A DNA stretch of 64,000 bases, from contig CM053799.1 in the NCBI GenBank assembly GCA_028671895.1, positions 44,641,455-44,705,454 on the forward strand. The letters run 5' to 3'. Position 1 is the stretch's first letter. Each line of letters starts with the position of its first letter. This document shows positions 21,496-35,300 of this stretch, in pieces. This stretch comes from Oenanthe sinensis (Eukaryota; Streptophyta; Magnoliopsida; Apiales; Apiaceae). The position numbers and the translations under genes were made by a program. The notes under the pieces are model-generated. The model searched no databases and had not been told where the DNA came from. It worked only from the letters and a program-made list of their open reading frames with translations.

Positions 21496-22869
21496 TGTAA
21501 CAACCCGCCCTTTTTGGGCTATTAATCTTACAAAATCTAAAACAATTATATTTATTAATCCAAAAACTCTATTACAAAGCTAACTATTACAAAAGCGCAG
21601 CTAACAACGATAAATCAATCAAATATTCTACTTCAAATTTAAGATCCTTGAAGTCCGATGCACTCCATCTTTCTCTTACACTGAACTTGAAAATTGTAAG
21701 TAATGAGTTACACAACCCAATAAGAAAACTAATTACACACTAGCAGGATCAAGTAGGTTTCATATAACATATATATATTTCAGAATCATATTCAAAGAGA
21801 TAGAATGAATTTCAAATTCAAAATAATTAAATCATACTCTTTAGACAAATTATCACCTTACGCTTGGTCACATTAGCCGGTGACATGACCCAAAAGTTCA
21901 AATGCTAATAAACACGTTACCCTTACTAAGACCCAAAATAATGCACCATCCCCGAAGGGCCCAAAAGAAGTGCTCCCTAGTAAGGTCCAAAGTCTAGTTC
22001 CGGAATTATACACAATTTACTAACGGTTCAATACGAAGCGAAGGGTTCTAAAATACTCTTTCTTAATTCAAAATTCGAAGTTCAAATAACTCTTTTGTTC
22101 ATAATTTTATCCAATAAATTAGCATATATGATCCAATTTAATAACAAAATTACATACATATAAATATAAAATTTATGAAATAAACCAATGCTTCGAAAAT
22201 TTACTTACCTTATTCGGGATAACCTCGAAATACGATATGATAAAGTCTAAAAAAATAATTAACGATCGTTATATATTATACCATACAAAACAAGTCATGG
22301 CTAGATATCACATTCTCAATTGCCACTCATTCAACAATGTATACTGTATATACTAATTACATATTAATTAAATATATAAACAAATAGACCATCACAGTGT
22401 ACAAATTTTGATATTAAAATATGCAATTGACAACCAAGTAAACAACACTACCTCAGACCTCAATACTTGCATGAATGCGTACATGATGTGAATTTATATA
22501 ATATATTTATTATACACATTAATCACATAACTTTAATGTTGCTAATTAATCAATGCACATGGTTATATCTATAATATAAATAATTAATAATTTAATGAGT
22601 TACAGATCACAACTTTATGCAAACAATTTCATATATGCACATAATTATACTCATTCGATTTTATCAAATATAAAACTATCACACTTATATATATTTATAT
22701 AAAGCCATAATAAAATGAAGAACAAATTACCTTCGAAAGAGATGTAATCTGCTATGAGTCTCTTGTTTTCTTCCAAAATTTATTTTGTTCTCTCGTTTAG
22801 TGTTTATGCAGTAATGTGGTTTGTTCAATTATCCTCATACTTTTAACATATATAGATATAATATGATAA
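21496..22869 (-). repeat. 5' LTR of the gag-only element
   Basis: It starts TGTAACAACCCGCCC on the plus strand and matches 18485-19857 along its length. It sits immediately upstream of the glycine-rich gene and points away from it. Confidence 0.88.
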
Positions 22870-23194
22870 TTAATTACAAAATAATTTTTAAATCTGATCT
22901 TAAAGTTATGTAATTAATTAAAGTAACTTTAAAAAAGGAAGTTAAATGAATTTTAATTAAATAATGTAAAGAAAGAAAGTAATTGAACAATTAATTAATC
23001 TCCACTCTCTCACCATCCTGCATCTACTCGCAATTCACTTGCCTTTCCTTCTTTCACAGCTAACCATTTCACAACATAGGGTTTTTTCCCCTTCATTTCC
23101 CTAAACCTCACTCTTTCTTCCAACATATACACACACAATCTGTATCTATATTTCCACTTATCTATATCTTATATTCATAATCACTCTCCCTCAT

Positions 23195-23225
<31 letters not shown>

Positions 23226-23333
23226 ATCAGTCACTGTAAATTAGGTTTTGTTCTACGATATGCGATTCGTAGCTCTCTCGATTTAGATTTCACTATGTGA
23301 TCACAGTGTTATAGATACTGATTATATATATTT
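22870..23333 (+). promoter_or_regulatory. 5' leader and proximal promoter of the glycine-rich gene
   Basis: The segment changes from AT-rich (to about 22990) to pyrimidine-rich sequence with CTCTCACC, CTTCTTTCAC and CTCTTTCTTCC, as in many plant 5' UTRs. A (CA)n microsatellite of about 13 units lies at 23198-23224. No convincing TATA box was picked out. Confidence 0.5.
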
Positions 23334-26300
23334 ATGGCGATTATATATGGTTTGTCGATTGTTTTTGTTTTGTTTGTTTGGATTACAAACCCTAGCTTTT
23401 TTATCGCTTATGTGATTTCGGTAGAGGATGAGTTTTCGATTTCGAATTTCGATGTGAGTTTGTTTCATCAGGATTATTCGCCGCCTTCGCCACCGCCTCC
23501 GCCTCCGCATCCACCGTCGGTGACGTGTGAGGATGATCTAGGTGGAGTAGGTTCGTTGGATACTACTTGTAAAATTGTTTCGAGTGTTAACATATCGAAA
23601 AATGTGTATATAGCAGGGAAAGGCAATTTTTATATCCTTTCAAATGTTAGTGTTGCTTGTTTGGTTCTTGGATGTGAGGTTGGGATTAATATTACTGGTA
23701 ATTTTAGTTTAGGGGAGGAAGCTAAGGTTATAGTTGGTAATTTTGATCTTACGGCTGATAATGCGACGTTTTTTAATGGTTCTGTGGTGAATACGACGGG
23801 GTTGGCCGGGTCTCCACCGGCTCAAACGAGTGGAACGCCCCAGGGGATTGATGGAGCGGGTGGGGGACATGGAGGGAGAGGTGCTTGTTGTTTGAATGAT
23901 AAGGAGAAGTTACCGGAGGATGTTTGGGGTGGGGATGCGTATTCGTGGAACTCGTTGAGGATGCCGGATAGTTTTGGGAGTAAAGGGGGGACGACAAGTA
24001 AGGAGGAGGATTATGGTGGTGGTGGAGGTGGAATAATTAAGTTGATAATTCAGAACTTTGTCGAGGTGAATGGTAGTTTGGTGGCTGATGGGGGGGATGG
24101 GAGTCCTAGAGGTGGAGGAGGATCTGGAGGCAGCATTTTCATCAAGGCTCATAAAATGTAAACCTCCTTTCTTGTTGCTTGATATTTTATTGAGAATTCG
24201 ATTGCTATTAGCTTGTTAGAAATGAGTTGCATTTATATTACATGCATTATTCATTTATGCAATCTATCATGTATTTCATATTGTATATTCAATGGTGCAA
24301 TTACTCATTTTACTTGCTGGTACTGGATCTGGGGTTCCAGTTATTCTGGATTGTTGTAGCATTTTCAGGATTCAAAATTTGCACTTCAGTGTCAAGCGTG
24401 TAATGCCAAAATGTTATTAGGAAATAGGATATACATTCGTATGTTATATTGGAATTTGATCACAAGCTTAAGTTGCCTATTTTCTTATATATAATATAAT
24501 AAATCATAAATTAAATAATTAAATTGGCTGCATACCCTTTCTTTGCTCACATCTTTTGGCTCACTTCCTTAACCTTCAACAAGGTGTAATGACTAGTTTG
24601 GAACCTTCAAAAAAATAGCAACTGAAATTTCAGTTATAAATTTATAAAATCTCTTGGAGATATTCAGTTCCTTTCTATTTTTGCCACACCCTTTGTTGCT
24701 TCATTAGGTGTTAGGTCTATCTAGTATTTGTGCATGTAGTGTTGCTTCTTTTTAATTGTGTAGAACCTAGTTTATATAGCTATGTAGAGGGTAAAAAAAT
24801 GAAAACAAAGGATCTGCTGCACATTTCATACTTTGGAAGGCATTTTATCCATCTTCCTCAAGCTTGGATTCGCTTTACATTTTCCTTGCAAATGCTCTTA
24901 TCTGAACATTGCGGAAAGTGGATACTGCTGAAATGTACTCCAATGTTAGGACAAAATACTGGAGTATGTAAACTACAGAACAAGGAGAATAGGAAATGAA
25001 GCAAATTGACTAAGGACTTAAATTTTTTATCATACATTATATACCGATACTGTATATAATTAAATACATAATACACCAAGTATCAAAGTAAATAATTGTA
25101 TTATATTAAATAAATAAGAAACTAAAATGTATTCGCCAATTGCAAGTGTTACACTAATACATGTATCTATACCAACACACACACAATTTTGACAATTAGT
25201 AATTAGTGTGCAAGTTATATATATGTGTGTGCGCATGTATATATATAAAAACTCAATATTGAGCAATGAACCCATCTATTAGTAAGGAATTGCATGGATA
25301 GCTCAAGTAATTTTATTTTAAAAAAAGCTGACAATCTGTCATGCCATGTTTTAACTTGCAACAAAGTTCAAAGTTTCATTTCCAAGCGGTTGTTTTCATG
25401 TTTTTCTAGAGTTGATACTGAAACTTTCTAGTTTCTATGTAAGCTTACTTAAGCTATATCTGTTAATAGTTTTTTTTTAATGTTAGAGAATAGCTTAATA
25501 ATCTCTTTAGATAGGGGTGGTTACTGGTAATTCTCCCTGGTGCTGTGTTTAATTGTCGGGTTTACAATCGACTGGTGATTTGTTGGGCACAGTACTGGAC
25601 ACATGTAGGGGGTAAGAGTGGTTCGTTTCTGTAAGTGATCGAGAATAAGCACAAGATGATCACTGATAATGTGCTACACAAATCTATATCTTTCTTTAAA
25701 TTAGGTAATAATCTTGTAGAAATTAAGACGAAGTATAGTATATAAATAAAGTAAATGAAAAACATAAACAAATTTTGTTATATTCTAGCAAATAGGATGA
25801 AGCAAAGAAAGTTTGTTAGATACTTGAGAAGTGGGAATCTAATTCTCTTTATTTATATATATAAGTGCCTACACCAAAAAGAATTGAATATCAGTTCTGA
25901 ACCTGTAGTAGTTATAAGATAATTTTGCTGATTTTTAAAATTATATGACAAAATATGCTAAACATTGCTTGTATTTGGATAAATAGCAAAGAAAAGAAAA
26001 AAGTTCTTTTACGTATGGATATCAGTTTTTAGCCTTTAGTGATTTTGTCTTGATTTTTCCCGAGTTTGTCCATATCAGTCGATCTTCAAATGAAATCTCT
26101 AGTTTATTTTAATTTTTCTTGTTTAAAATTGGTTTTAAGATAATTGGATAGACAATTTTCCTGGTGGTTGATTTAAGGGTCCATACACAACCTTACACTA
26201 ATACTCACTAATACTGTTACTGGACTAGTGAAATTATAAGTTTCTAGTCTTTGTCAACTAGTATTTTAAAAATATATATATATATATATTATAGGGTACA

Positions 26301-29300
26301 TTCTAGTGAAAACTTATTTACCATGAAAACCTACAAACTTCTCTAGATATTAAATTATTTGAGGTTCTGCAAATAAATTAATGCTTTCACAAGAAGGCTA
26401 GCTTATGTTATATTAATTACAAGGATGGGGAACATTAACAGATTTATTTTATAGGAAATACTGAGTAGCCAATATAACTTGGCACTTGAATTCCCATGAA
26501 CATCTCTAGAACTCTTCATTAATATTTCCTTGCAGTATGGTTTATGTTCTGCAGCAAAGCTGGCGGTGTTCTTGGCAACTCAGTGAACAATGTGCGTCTA
26601 ACTGCACACACAAATGTGATACTAATGTTTGACTGCTCAAATGGCCGCAATTTTCTTTTCCATCTCTAGTTACAAAAATGACAAGTGTCAGTATTCTAAC
26701 TTTAATATTGCACAGGTTTCATATATTCACACGTGGTGCATTTTTTGAATATCCTTAAATTAGATATATTTTTCAAGGAAATATAACTTTGTTAAATTTT
26801 ATATCAGGTCAAAACTGAAATCATCAATATAGGCTAGCATATTTAAATATTATATGTTCTACCTGTTTAATGAGGCAAAAAAAAAGGTGCCTGGTAGATG
26901 GTTTCTTTCTTTGTGTTTAACTGGTAGGGTGTCTGCTCTGATAGAGGGTAGCTCCTTCTTGAACTTTGGGGTCTAGTCAACACATGAAATTGTTGTTTTA
27001 GTGCTGCAAGTGGGTACATGATTACAATTTATACATTTACCAGGATGCATTCAAGCGTTGATATCTAAATTTTTACTTATATATGTTTCTGAACATTGTT
27101 TCTACTCCATCAGCTACCTCAATTTACTGATGCATCAATCATATATTATGTGTCTACAGGATCGGTACTGGCATAATAACTGCTTGTGGCGGTGATGGAT
27201 TTGGTGGTGGAGGTGGTGGAAGAGTATCTGTCGACGTGTTTAGCAGGCATGAAGATCCTAAAATCAAGGCTCATGGTAGGAACTGTTATGTGTTTGCGTG
27301 TGCACACACATATCATATTCATACTGCTGTTTGTTGATTATGACTGAATTGATCTACCTTTCTTGCCACTATCTCTCACTTACTGCTAGTTCAAGTTATG
27401 CATGTACCCAGAGTTAACGTGTCAGTGGGATGTGTACTTCTCCACCTCTTTTTCTGTCAATTGGGTGTGAGGGATGACATGGGTGGGCCGGGATGGTTAG
27501 CTGAAGCGAGGCTGCTGGCACATAGCTCCACAAAAGAAAGTCCCATAATATCACTGGAGCTCGAGAACCTTATAAAATGTTCGTTTTAAATAGGAGTACC
27601 ACTTAGCATGAACTATTTAACTATAGTATGTTTGGACACAAAAGACGAAGTCAAACTTATTACAGGTTGAATGTCACATATATCATAAAATTCCAAGTAG
27701 GTCGTACTTTAGGTTCAATGATATTCATAAACGATATTAAGTCATCTTAGGAGTAAACTGTAATAGGTCATCAGATCCCTTTTTCCTTGCTGGTTATGGG
27801 TAGCTCTTTTAATCTCAAGACTCAAGAACAAGGAGACAGGAGATCCTAGTAATATAAAATCACATAATATTAATACTATTGTCATATATGTATGCAAGAA
27901 ACTTTTGATCTGTTTCTCTTTTGGGGAATAGGTATTTCAAAAGCTTTACGGTTTTTTGAATAGTTACAGTGTTTGCTTGTTTCATTGCGTACTAATGTTT
28001 GTCGAGATTTTGGTTTTCAGTTGTGGAAGTTTTAACCGCTGAAAAGCTTCACATTCATGTTTGCAGGTGGAAGCAGTCTTGGTTGCCCTGAAAATGCAGG
28101 TGCTGCAGGGACTTTCTATGACACTGTTCCACGGAGCCTTTTTGTTAACAATCATAACAAATCAACAGATACTGACACACTTCTTTTAGAATTTCCGTAC
28201 CAGCCCCTAATGACAAATGTTTATATTGAAAACCAAGCCAAGGCTGCTGTTCCTTTGCTCTGGAGTCGTGTCCAGGTCAGTTAAATGTGGATAGAAGTCC
28301 ACAAGTTTTTGAGCTATAGATTCATAAATTTTGCTGTATGTTCATTAGGATATAATATTTTTGTGAATGGTTACCGAATACCATAAACTTTGAGTGTTTG
28401 ACTCAATATAATGTTATAGACAGTGTTATTAAACGCGCAACGCGCACCGAAGCACAAAGGCCTCCCGGAGCTTAAGCGAGAAGCGCAGACGCGAAGAGCG
28501 GATTCATCGAAGATGAGAAAATATACACACATATATATATATTGTCAAATAGACAAATAATAAGCAACCAAATTGTCATAAAATAGTCAAATTAAAAGAT
28601 GAGGTGTAAAACATAGGCAAATTAAGAGATCTAAGGTCTAAAACATATTATAGTCATAATAAAAACGAAATACATAGCTAATTAACTATTCTTCAGCACT
28701 ATCTTCATCATCAAGATTCACAAACTCATCTACTTCACCATCATGATTTGAATTTTCATCAAATTCAACTTCATCTTCGTCAGCGACTTCATCCTCCTTG
28801 TCAACCAAACGTCTTTTAGATGATGATCCCTCCGAGGCATCAGCTGTATAGATCATCAGAAATAGAGAATATGGAGTTGTAGGCTTGTAGCAGTCGGCCT
28901 CTTGAGGGGGTCTGAGTATGGGTGGCCAAACGGGTATTTATATTTAGGGACTTCTATAAAATAAAATGGGTGGGTATGATTTTTTTTATAACCTGGTCAA
29001 AATATACGGTCAAAATAAAAAAGCATGTTTCAGTGCGCTTCGGGCTCCGCGCATAAGCCCCCAGAAGCGCTTGCTTCATCGCGTTTTTAATAACACTGGT
29101 TATAGATACTCTTGGCCTCTAAACTTGCTTCATGTCTTTGATTAAACCTTTTTTCTTTCAATAAAAAAAGAAAAATTGTACATATTGGTACAAAACTAGA
29201 GTTTATTCTGGACACAATAGTCACTTCATTTTCCTTGCGTGCTAAGTCTAGGCATCTCCACTTAGTAAAGAAGTAATTATATCTTATCTATTCTATATTA

Positions 29301-32300
29301 TTAATTATTATAAATGAACATGCTTGTCTTTGGTTTGTTGTTGGTTTGGTTCTTTGGTTGACCATAAAAAGATAATGATCGTTATATTGTTTCAATAGAT
29401 GAGAACTCTTAGATCTATTACCAAAGAATATTGTATATTTTATCTACACTACTGCCAAAAGTCTAAGTTTCGGATCCCGTAAAACGACTTATTAAAATTA
29501 AACATTCATATTATTAGTTCTAAAGATACATACAAAGTTACTATTATTTATTAGATGTAAATAAGATTATAACTATATGATAACTTATTTTCAATATATA
29601 GTAATATAGTTATTAGAATTCTGATAATTACAATAATATTTTTAATCTTTCATCTATAATATATGTAAAAAATATAATTTATTTAAATTCTATCAAAATT
29701 CTAAATAATATATAATTATAATGGAAAAGTAATAATATTTTTTTAAGATAATAATAGTAAGAGGAATCTTATTTAAAGTACTACCGACTTTCGATACTCA
29801 CTAATTGACATATTTAAATCCAATATTTTATACAACATATTTATATTCAATATTATCTGGTTGTAAAATACCAACAGTGGTTTAATGTTCAAATATATCT
29901 AAATTCAGATTTATATTATTAGCTCTAGAGATACTAACAAGAGTATTAGATTTTTGTCTATACATAGATTTTTAAGTTGCCGATATCGATATATATCTTT
30001 TACAAAAAAAATTAATGCATAAATATTTATAAATATTTTAAGTTAATAGATTATATCTTGTATATGATTAGCATATGGGAATTAATGTGATATGGTAAGA
30101 TATGATCGTCAGCAGGTCTCATAAAATTAAAAAAGGAATATTAAAGTAAAAAAATGAAATATACATGCACTACTTCTATTTAATACAATATAAAATTATA
30201 ATATAATTAAGCAAAAGACATTCAATAACAATATTATAATATTTTTGTACATAAACATTTATTTTTAAATAAAAAAATACAACCAATTAAAATGATTACC
30301 AATATAAGAACATTCTTACAAATGATATTAAATAAAATTAAAAATATTGTTAGAAAATATAAATAAAAAATAAATATTAAATTACAGATAATAATATATT
30401 ATAAAAAATCTATGCATCGCATGGCGTATAAGATAGTTTTAGTAAATAATGGAATTGGTATCTTGGAGGGAATGGGGTTACCACCGAAAGCTGCCTGTTT
30501 TGGGGTTGATGTATATAACAATGGCAAGTGTCCTTTTTCCCCACAACCGTCTGACCCCTGAATTTATATTCTCTTTCTATTATGTTGTTTTTATCACACA
30601 TTTGTTATATGCTTATGCCGTGTTATTGTTTTCACTTCCACCATCAAAGTGCATTTTCTATTTCAATAAATTTTTACTACATTCTTGTTTGTCCTTTTAA
30701 TATTAAAAGTGCAGCTGACTGGATACCTAAATTATGCACTTTAACTTTGAATGTTTTCAATTTGCCAATAAATGCTGAGTTGCCGTGTACAAATGAAATA
30801 TACCTGTAAGCATTAAGATTTCCAAGAGTTTCTACACCTGCATCTGAAAAACTTATCTTTTTTTTAAACTATCATCTCCTGGGGAATATATTTCTAGATT
30901 CTGTGTGATTGAGCAAAACCTATACTCTATATTTGTTGTCAGGTCCAAGGACAAATTAAACTTGTCACTGGTGGAGTGTTGAGCTTTGGGTTAGCACATT
31001 ATTCTTTATCAGAATTTGAACTGTTAGCAGAAGAGCTTTTAATGAGTGATTCTATAATCAAGGTATTCATCAAATCTCCTTTATAGCTTCTCTTTTGAGT
31101 ATTAATTTTATTTTTTGTTGTACTGGCGCAATAAACATGTGGAGCGATTCGACCATGCTCTAAGTGCATACGCACAATTCACAATGCAACACAGAAGTGC
31201 GCTTCAATGAAATTTTACAGAGTTTGTAAAAAGAAGTTGAAAAAGTTTATCTGGATACTCAGTTGAAATTAATTGAAATTAGATCTAAAAGTCACAAGAC
31301 CCAAAATATATTTGGCAACCCTTATAAAACCTTGATGACTTTAAAAGGAAGATTGGAAAAGAAGAGAAAGAATTGACATAGGAACAGAAGAGAGTGAGAT
31401 TAGAAAAGGGAAAAGATTGTGATAATGGGAAGCACGTCACTTTGTTGTTAGTAGCATGGGTTGTTGTTTTGGTGATTCCTACCTTCAGTTGTGATCGTCT
31501 TGGCTCAACTTTTCGGCACTTTTTGAATAATATGATCTGTGCTTTTGAGTTCTGTTTGATGTGTTCCTTCTCATTAGTGGCGTACTCTAATTTGATTGCA
31601 CGCCTTGTAGGTTTATGGTGCACTTCGGATGTCTGTGAAAATATTTCTGATGTGGAATTCAGAATTATCAATAGATGGTGGAGGAGATGCTAACGTTGAT
31701 ACATCCTCGCTTGATTCTAGTAATCTCATAGTTCTCAAGGTGCTCTACCATAATGTTTATTATTGCTATGGAAAGTTTCCTGTTCGGCCTACATGTTTGA
31801 ATTGTAATCATTTAATTTTGCAGGAATCTTCTCTCATACATTCAAATGCAAATTTGGGTGTTCATGGACAAGGTTTATTGAACTTGTCTGGACCAGGGGA
31901 CACTATTGAAGCACAGCATCTGGTTTTGTCTTTGTTTTACAATATCAACGTAAGTGGACGTCTCGTGTAGCTCTCCTTGTAGTTCCAAGCTCGTAGACAT
32001 GTGGCCATAGGATGTCCAGATGTTACTTCTGTATTTCTTTGTACACTTTTACATATTGTGGCTCTACAAAAACCTTTTAATTGTTAACTTTTGTTTTTAT
32101 GTATTTTTTTCTTGCTAAATTGCTTGTGATTTTTTTATTCAGTTTAACAATAACAAGGTATATGTTCAAGTTTGATAGTGTTAGTTGTGATAGAGTGGTG
32201 ATTACATGCGGTTGCTTTGGCGTTGTATTACTTCCAATCTAATTTTCTTTGGAAAATATCACATATATAACTCAGGGTTCATCTTGATCACAATATCAAA

Positions 32301-35300
32301 TCTTCAGTTTTGTTAATTCGTGTGTTCAATGCTTTGTTAATTATTTGGTTTTAATGGTTTAGGACGGAGGGTGAAATTATTGCCAAAGTTATTGGACATT
32401 TTATTGTTCAACTATTTTATATACAGTTTTTACTTGTAAGATGCTAGGATTCTCATAATTCGACATGATTTTGCTAATTGAGTGTTCTACTAGTTTCATA
32501 TTACCTTTATCTATTTTAATGCAAATTTATTATATATTTATTATTATTTGTGCTGAAGTTAAATATTTGATACAACTGTCCTATTCATTTACCTGTGATG
32601 GCAGAGATAATTCACTGGATATGCCATCATTGTTTGTGCTAAACTTAATAGTGTCATGTGATTCTTGTGTATGTCTTGTGATGTTGCACATTATAACCAA
32701 TCATGATCGAAATACATATAGATAGTATATCTAGCCGAATTCACAGTTTCTCTATGTATAAGTACTTTGTAAAGTGTAGGTTGTACACATCTGCTTCATG
32801 TAACATATGTATCTTGACTACAAGTTTGCTTCTTTTGGCATGAAGGTTGGCCCTGGATCTATTTTGCGGGGTCCTCTAGAAAATTCCACCACAGATGCTG
32901 TGTAAGTTGTGCTAATTTTTTTATTGTGTTATATCATCATCTTGCATATCAGGAGAGACAGAATTTAATTTACTATTTTTTCATGAAATGTATGATAGGG
33001 TACCAAAGCTAAATTGTGACAGTCAAGAATGTCCAATTGAATTGCTTCATCCACCTGAAGACTGTAACGTTAACTCTTCGCTGTCCTTTACGCTTCAGGT
33101 ATTTTTTTAATAAATTACTTGGTTAGCTAGTTAGCCTAGATTTTTCGAGGAAGTAAAATAATCTTCATTATATATTATGTTTCCTAGATATGTCGAGTTG
33201 AAGATATCCTTGTTGAAGGCCTCGTAGAAGGATCAGTTGTTCATTTTCACCGGGCAAGAACTATTGATATTCAGCCTTCTGGAATCATCACCACCTCTGG
33301 GATGGGTAAAGATTACTTTATCCTTTAAGTTCTCATTAGAATTAATCATATATCTGTTGTTGGAACATGTGTTGATATGTGTCCACTGAAGGTATAGTTT
33401 ATCTAGAGAACTACCCGCCTCTAATTACATATCCTGAATGGAGAAATTAGCGTTTGATAACTATATTTGGGATGTGTGTTACTGCATATTTGTATTATGA
33501 AGACTCAATGTTGTCTTTTATTATGTCTGCCCAGGTTGCATTGGTGGTATTGGGAGAGGAAAAATAGTTAGCAGTGTTGGCAGCGGAGCTGGGCATGGCG
33601 GGAGAGGTGGTGTTAGCTGTTACAATGATAGTTGCATCGAGGGTGGTATTGCATATGGAGAGGCCAATCTTCCTTGTGAACTGGGTAGTGGAAGTGGAAA
33701 TGACAGTGCGATAGGTTATACAGCTGGTGGTGGTATTCTAGGTAAGCTTGAGTCTTTCATTATCAAACTAAAAGATTACTGCTTCATTTTTTCCTTTAGT
33801 CTTGTCGAGTACGATAGGGGTGGCAATTTCGGGTAACGGGTCGGGTTTGCTGAACCCGGTCCTGTTTTTGGGTCAACTCGAACTCGAAACGGGTTGAAAA
33901 TTTCAACCCGAACCTGACCTGTTATGTACCTGGTCAACCCGAAAATGACATATTTTGACTCAAAAATCATTAAAATTTAATTATTTTATTTATATATTAT
34001 TATTTTTATTTATATATAATTATTTTTATTTATAATTTATTAAATAATATATAATAATAACTTTATGAGATGATATTTGAATAAAATTATTTAAATAATA
34101 TGTAAATATATCATAAATTTATATTTTTTATAATATAAATTTATATATTATATATTATATATATTAAATTTTCGGGTCGGGTTCGGGTATCTATGCTAAA
34201 ATAATAGGTAAAGGCAGTCCGTCAGTTTCTACGTGCATAAGACAATTTTTATCCTCTAAAAGGCTCATTTCAACGGCGTTTTAAAAGAGATCTTGTTTGG
34301 GACAGTAATTAATCTGTTACTAAAATTTAGTGATTCTCCCATGTCTAGATTTCCTACATATTGCTGGTAGAGTATGAACCAAGAAGATCTTTCCATTCTC
34401 GGTTTGCCTAAGCTTCGATATCCACCATCTAACTGGGCAGATTTGACCACTATCTTAACTGACCAGGCCTAGACAAATGCCTTCAGTTACTAAATTTTTT
34501 TGCTTCGTAAGATTTATGCTGTGATTTGCAGTAATACACAATGTGTATTATTCAGCTAGTATGATGTAATCTTTGTTATTATGTTTAATATTTACTATAT
34601 CAATCAAGGAATTTCAATTTATAATGATCCATCTTATACATATAAAATTGTTGTCTACTCTAACCTTGATTGTTATATTCTTAAATAAAGTAATTGACTA
34701 CTACTGACACATATTTGAATATCTGTTGGCAATGTTCCAGTTGAATAAATCCATATTTGTAGCCTATACATATCCGTGTTATTGTGTTTAAATAGTGTAC
34801 TATATCAATCAAGGAATTTCAATTTATAATGATCCATTTTATACATATAAAAATGATGTCTTCTCTTATCTCTACCCGTGATTGTTATATTCTTAAATAA
34901 AGTAATTGACTACTACTTACACATGCTTGAATACCTGTTAGCAATGTTTCAGTTGAATAAATACGTATTTATAGCTTACTGAATTACAGACTTTAGTTTG
35001 AGTATTGCTATGTACGTAGGTTGATAAGTGTCTTTGCTTGGTCAGGATTTTATTTTGGATTTTTATCGCCCATGTTTTTTTTCACTATGCAGTGATTGGC
35101 TCCTGGGAACAACCTTTAACAAGCTTATCAATAAAAGGCTCACTGAAAGCTGATGGTGAAAGCTTTGGGGAAAAGGGTCATAAGAAACACTACCTTGGGT
35201 CGGATAATGTGAATGGAGGTATTGGGGGTGCATCTGGTGGAACAATTCTTCTGTTCTTGCGGGAACTTTCTCTTGGTGACGTTGGCATTCTTTCAAGTGT

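Larger units (their letters stand above)
18485..22869 (-). mobile_element. Non-autonomous Ty3-type LTR element with gag only (TR-GAG-like)
   Basis: Two long direct repeats (18485-19857 and 21496-22869) enclose only about 1.6 kb. The internal part carries a minus-strand gag and no protease, RT, RNase H or integrase. The element reads right to left: 5' LTR on the right, primer-binding site at about 21484-21495, gag, then the 3' LTR on the left. Plant elements with this plan have been called TR-GAG. The LTRs are clearly similar, with scattered substitutions. A solid target duplication was not found because the distal LTR edge is blurred. The right edge lies about 465 bp before the start codon of the glycine-rich gene. 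Confidence 0.85.

Noticed and set aside
23773..24152. Minus-strand ORFs opposite exon 1 of the glycine-rich gene
   Set aside because: Antisense of GGT/GGA-rich coding sequence gives open Thr/Ser/Pro frames by composition.
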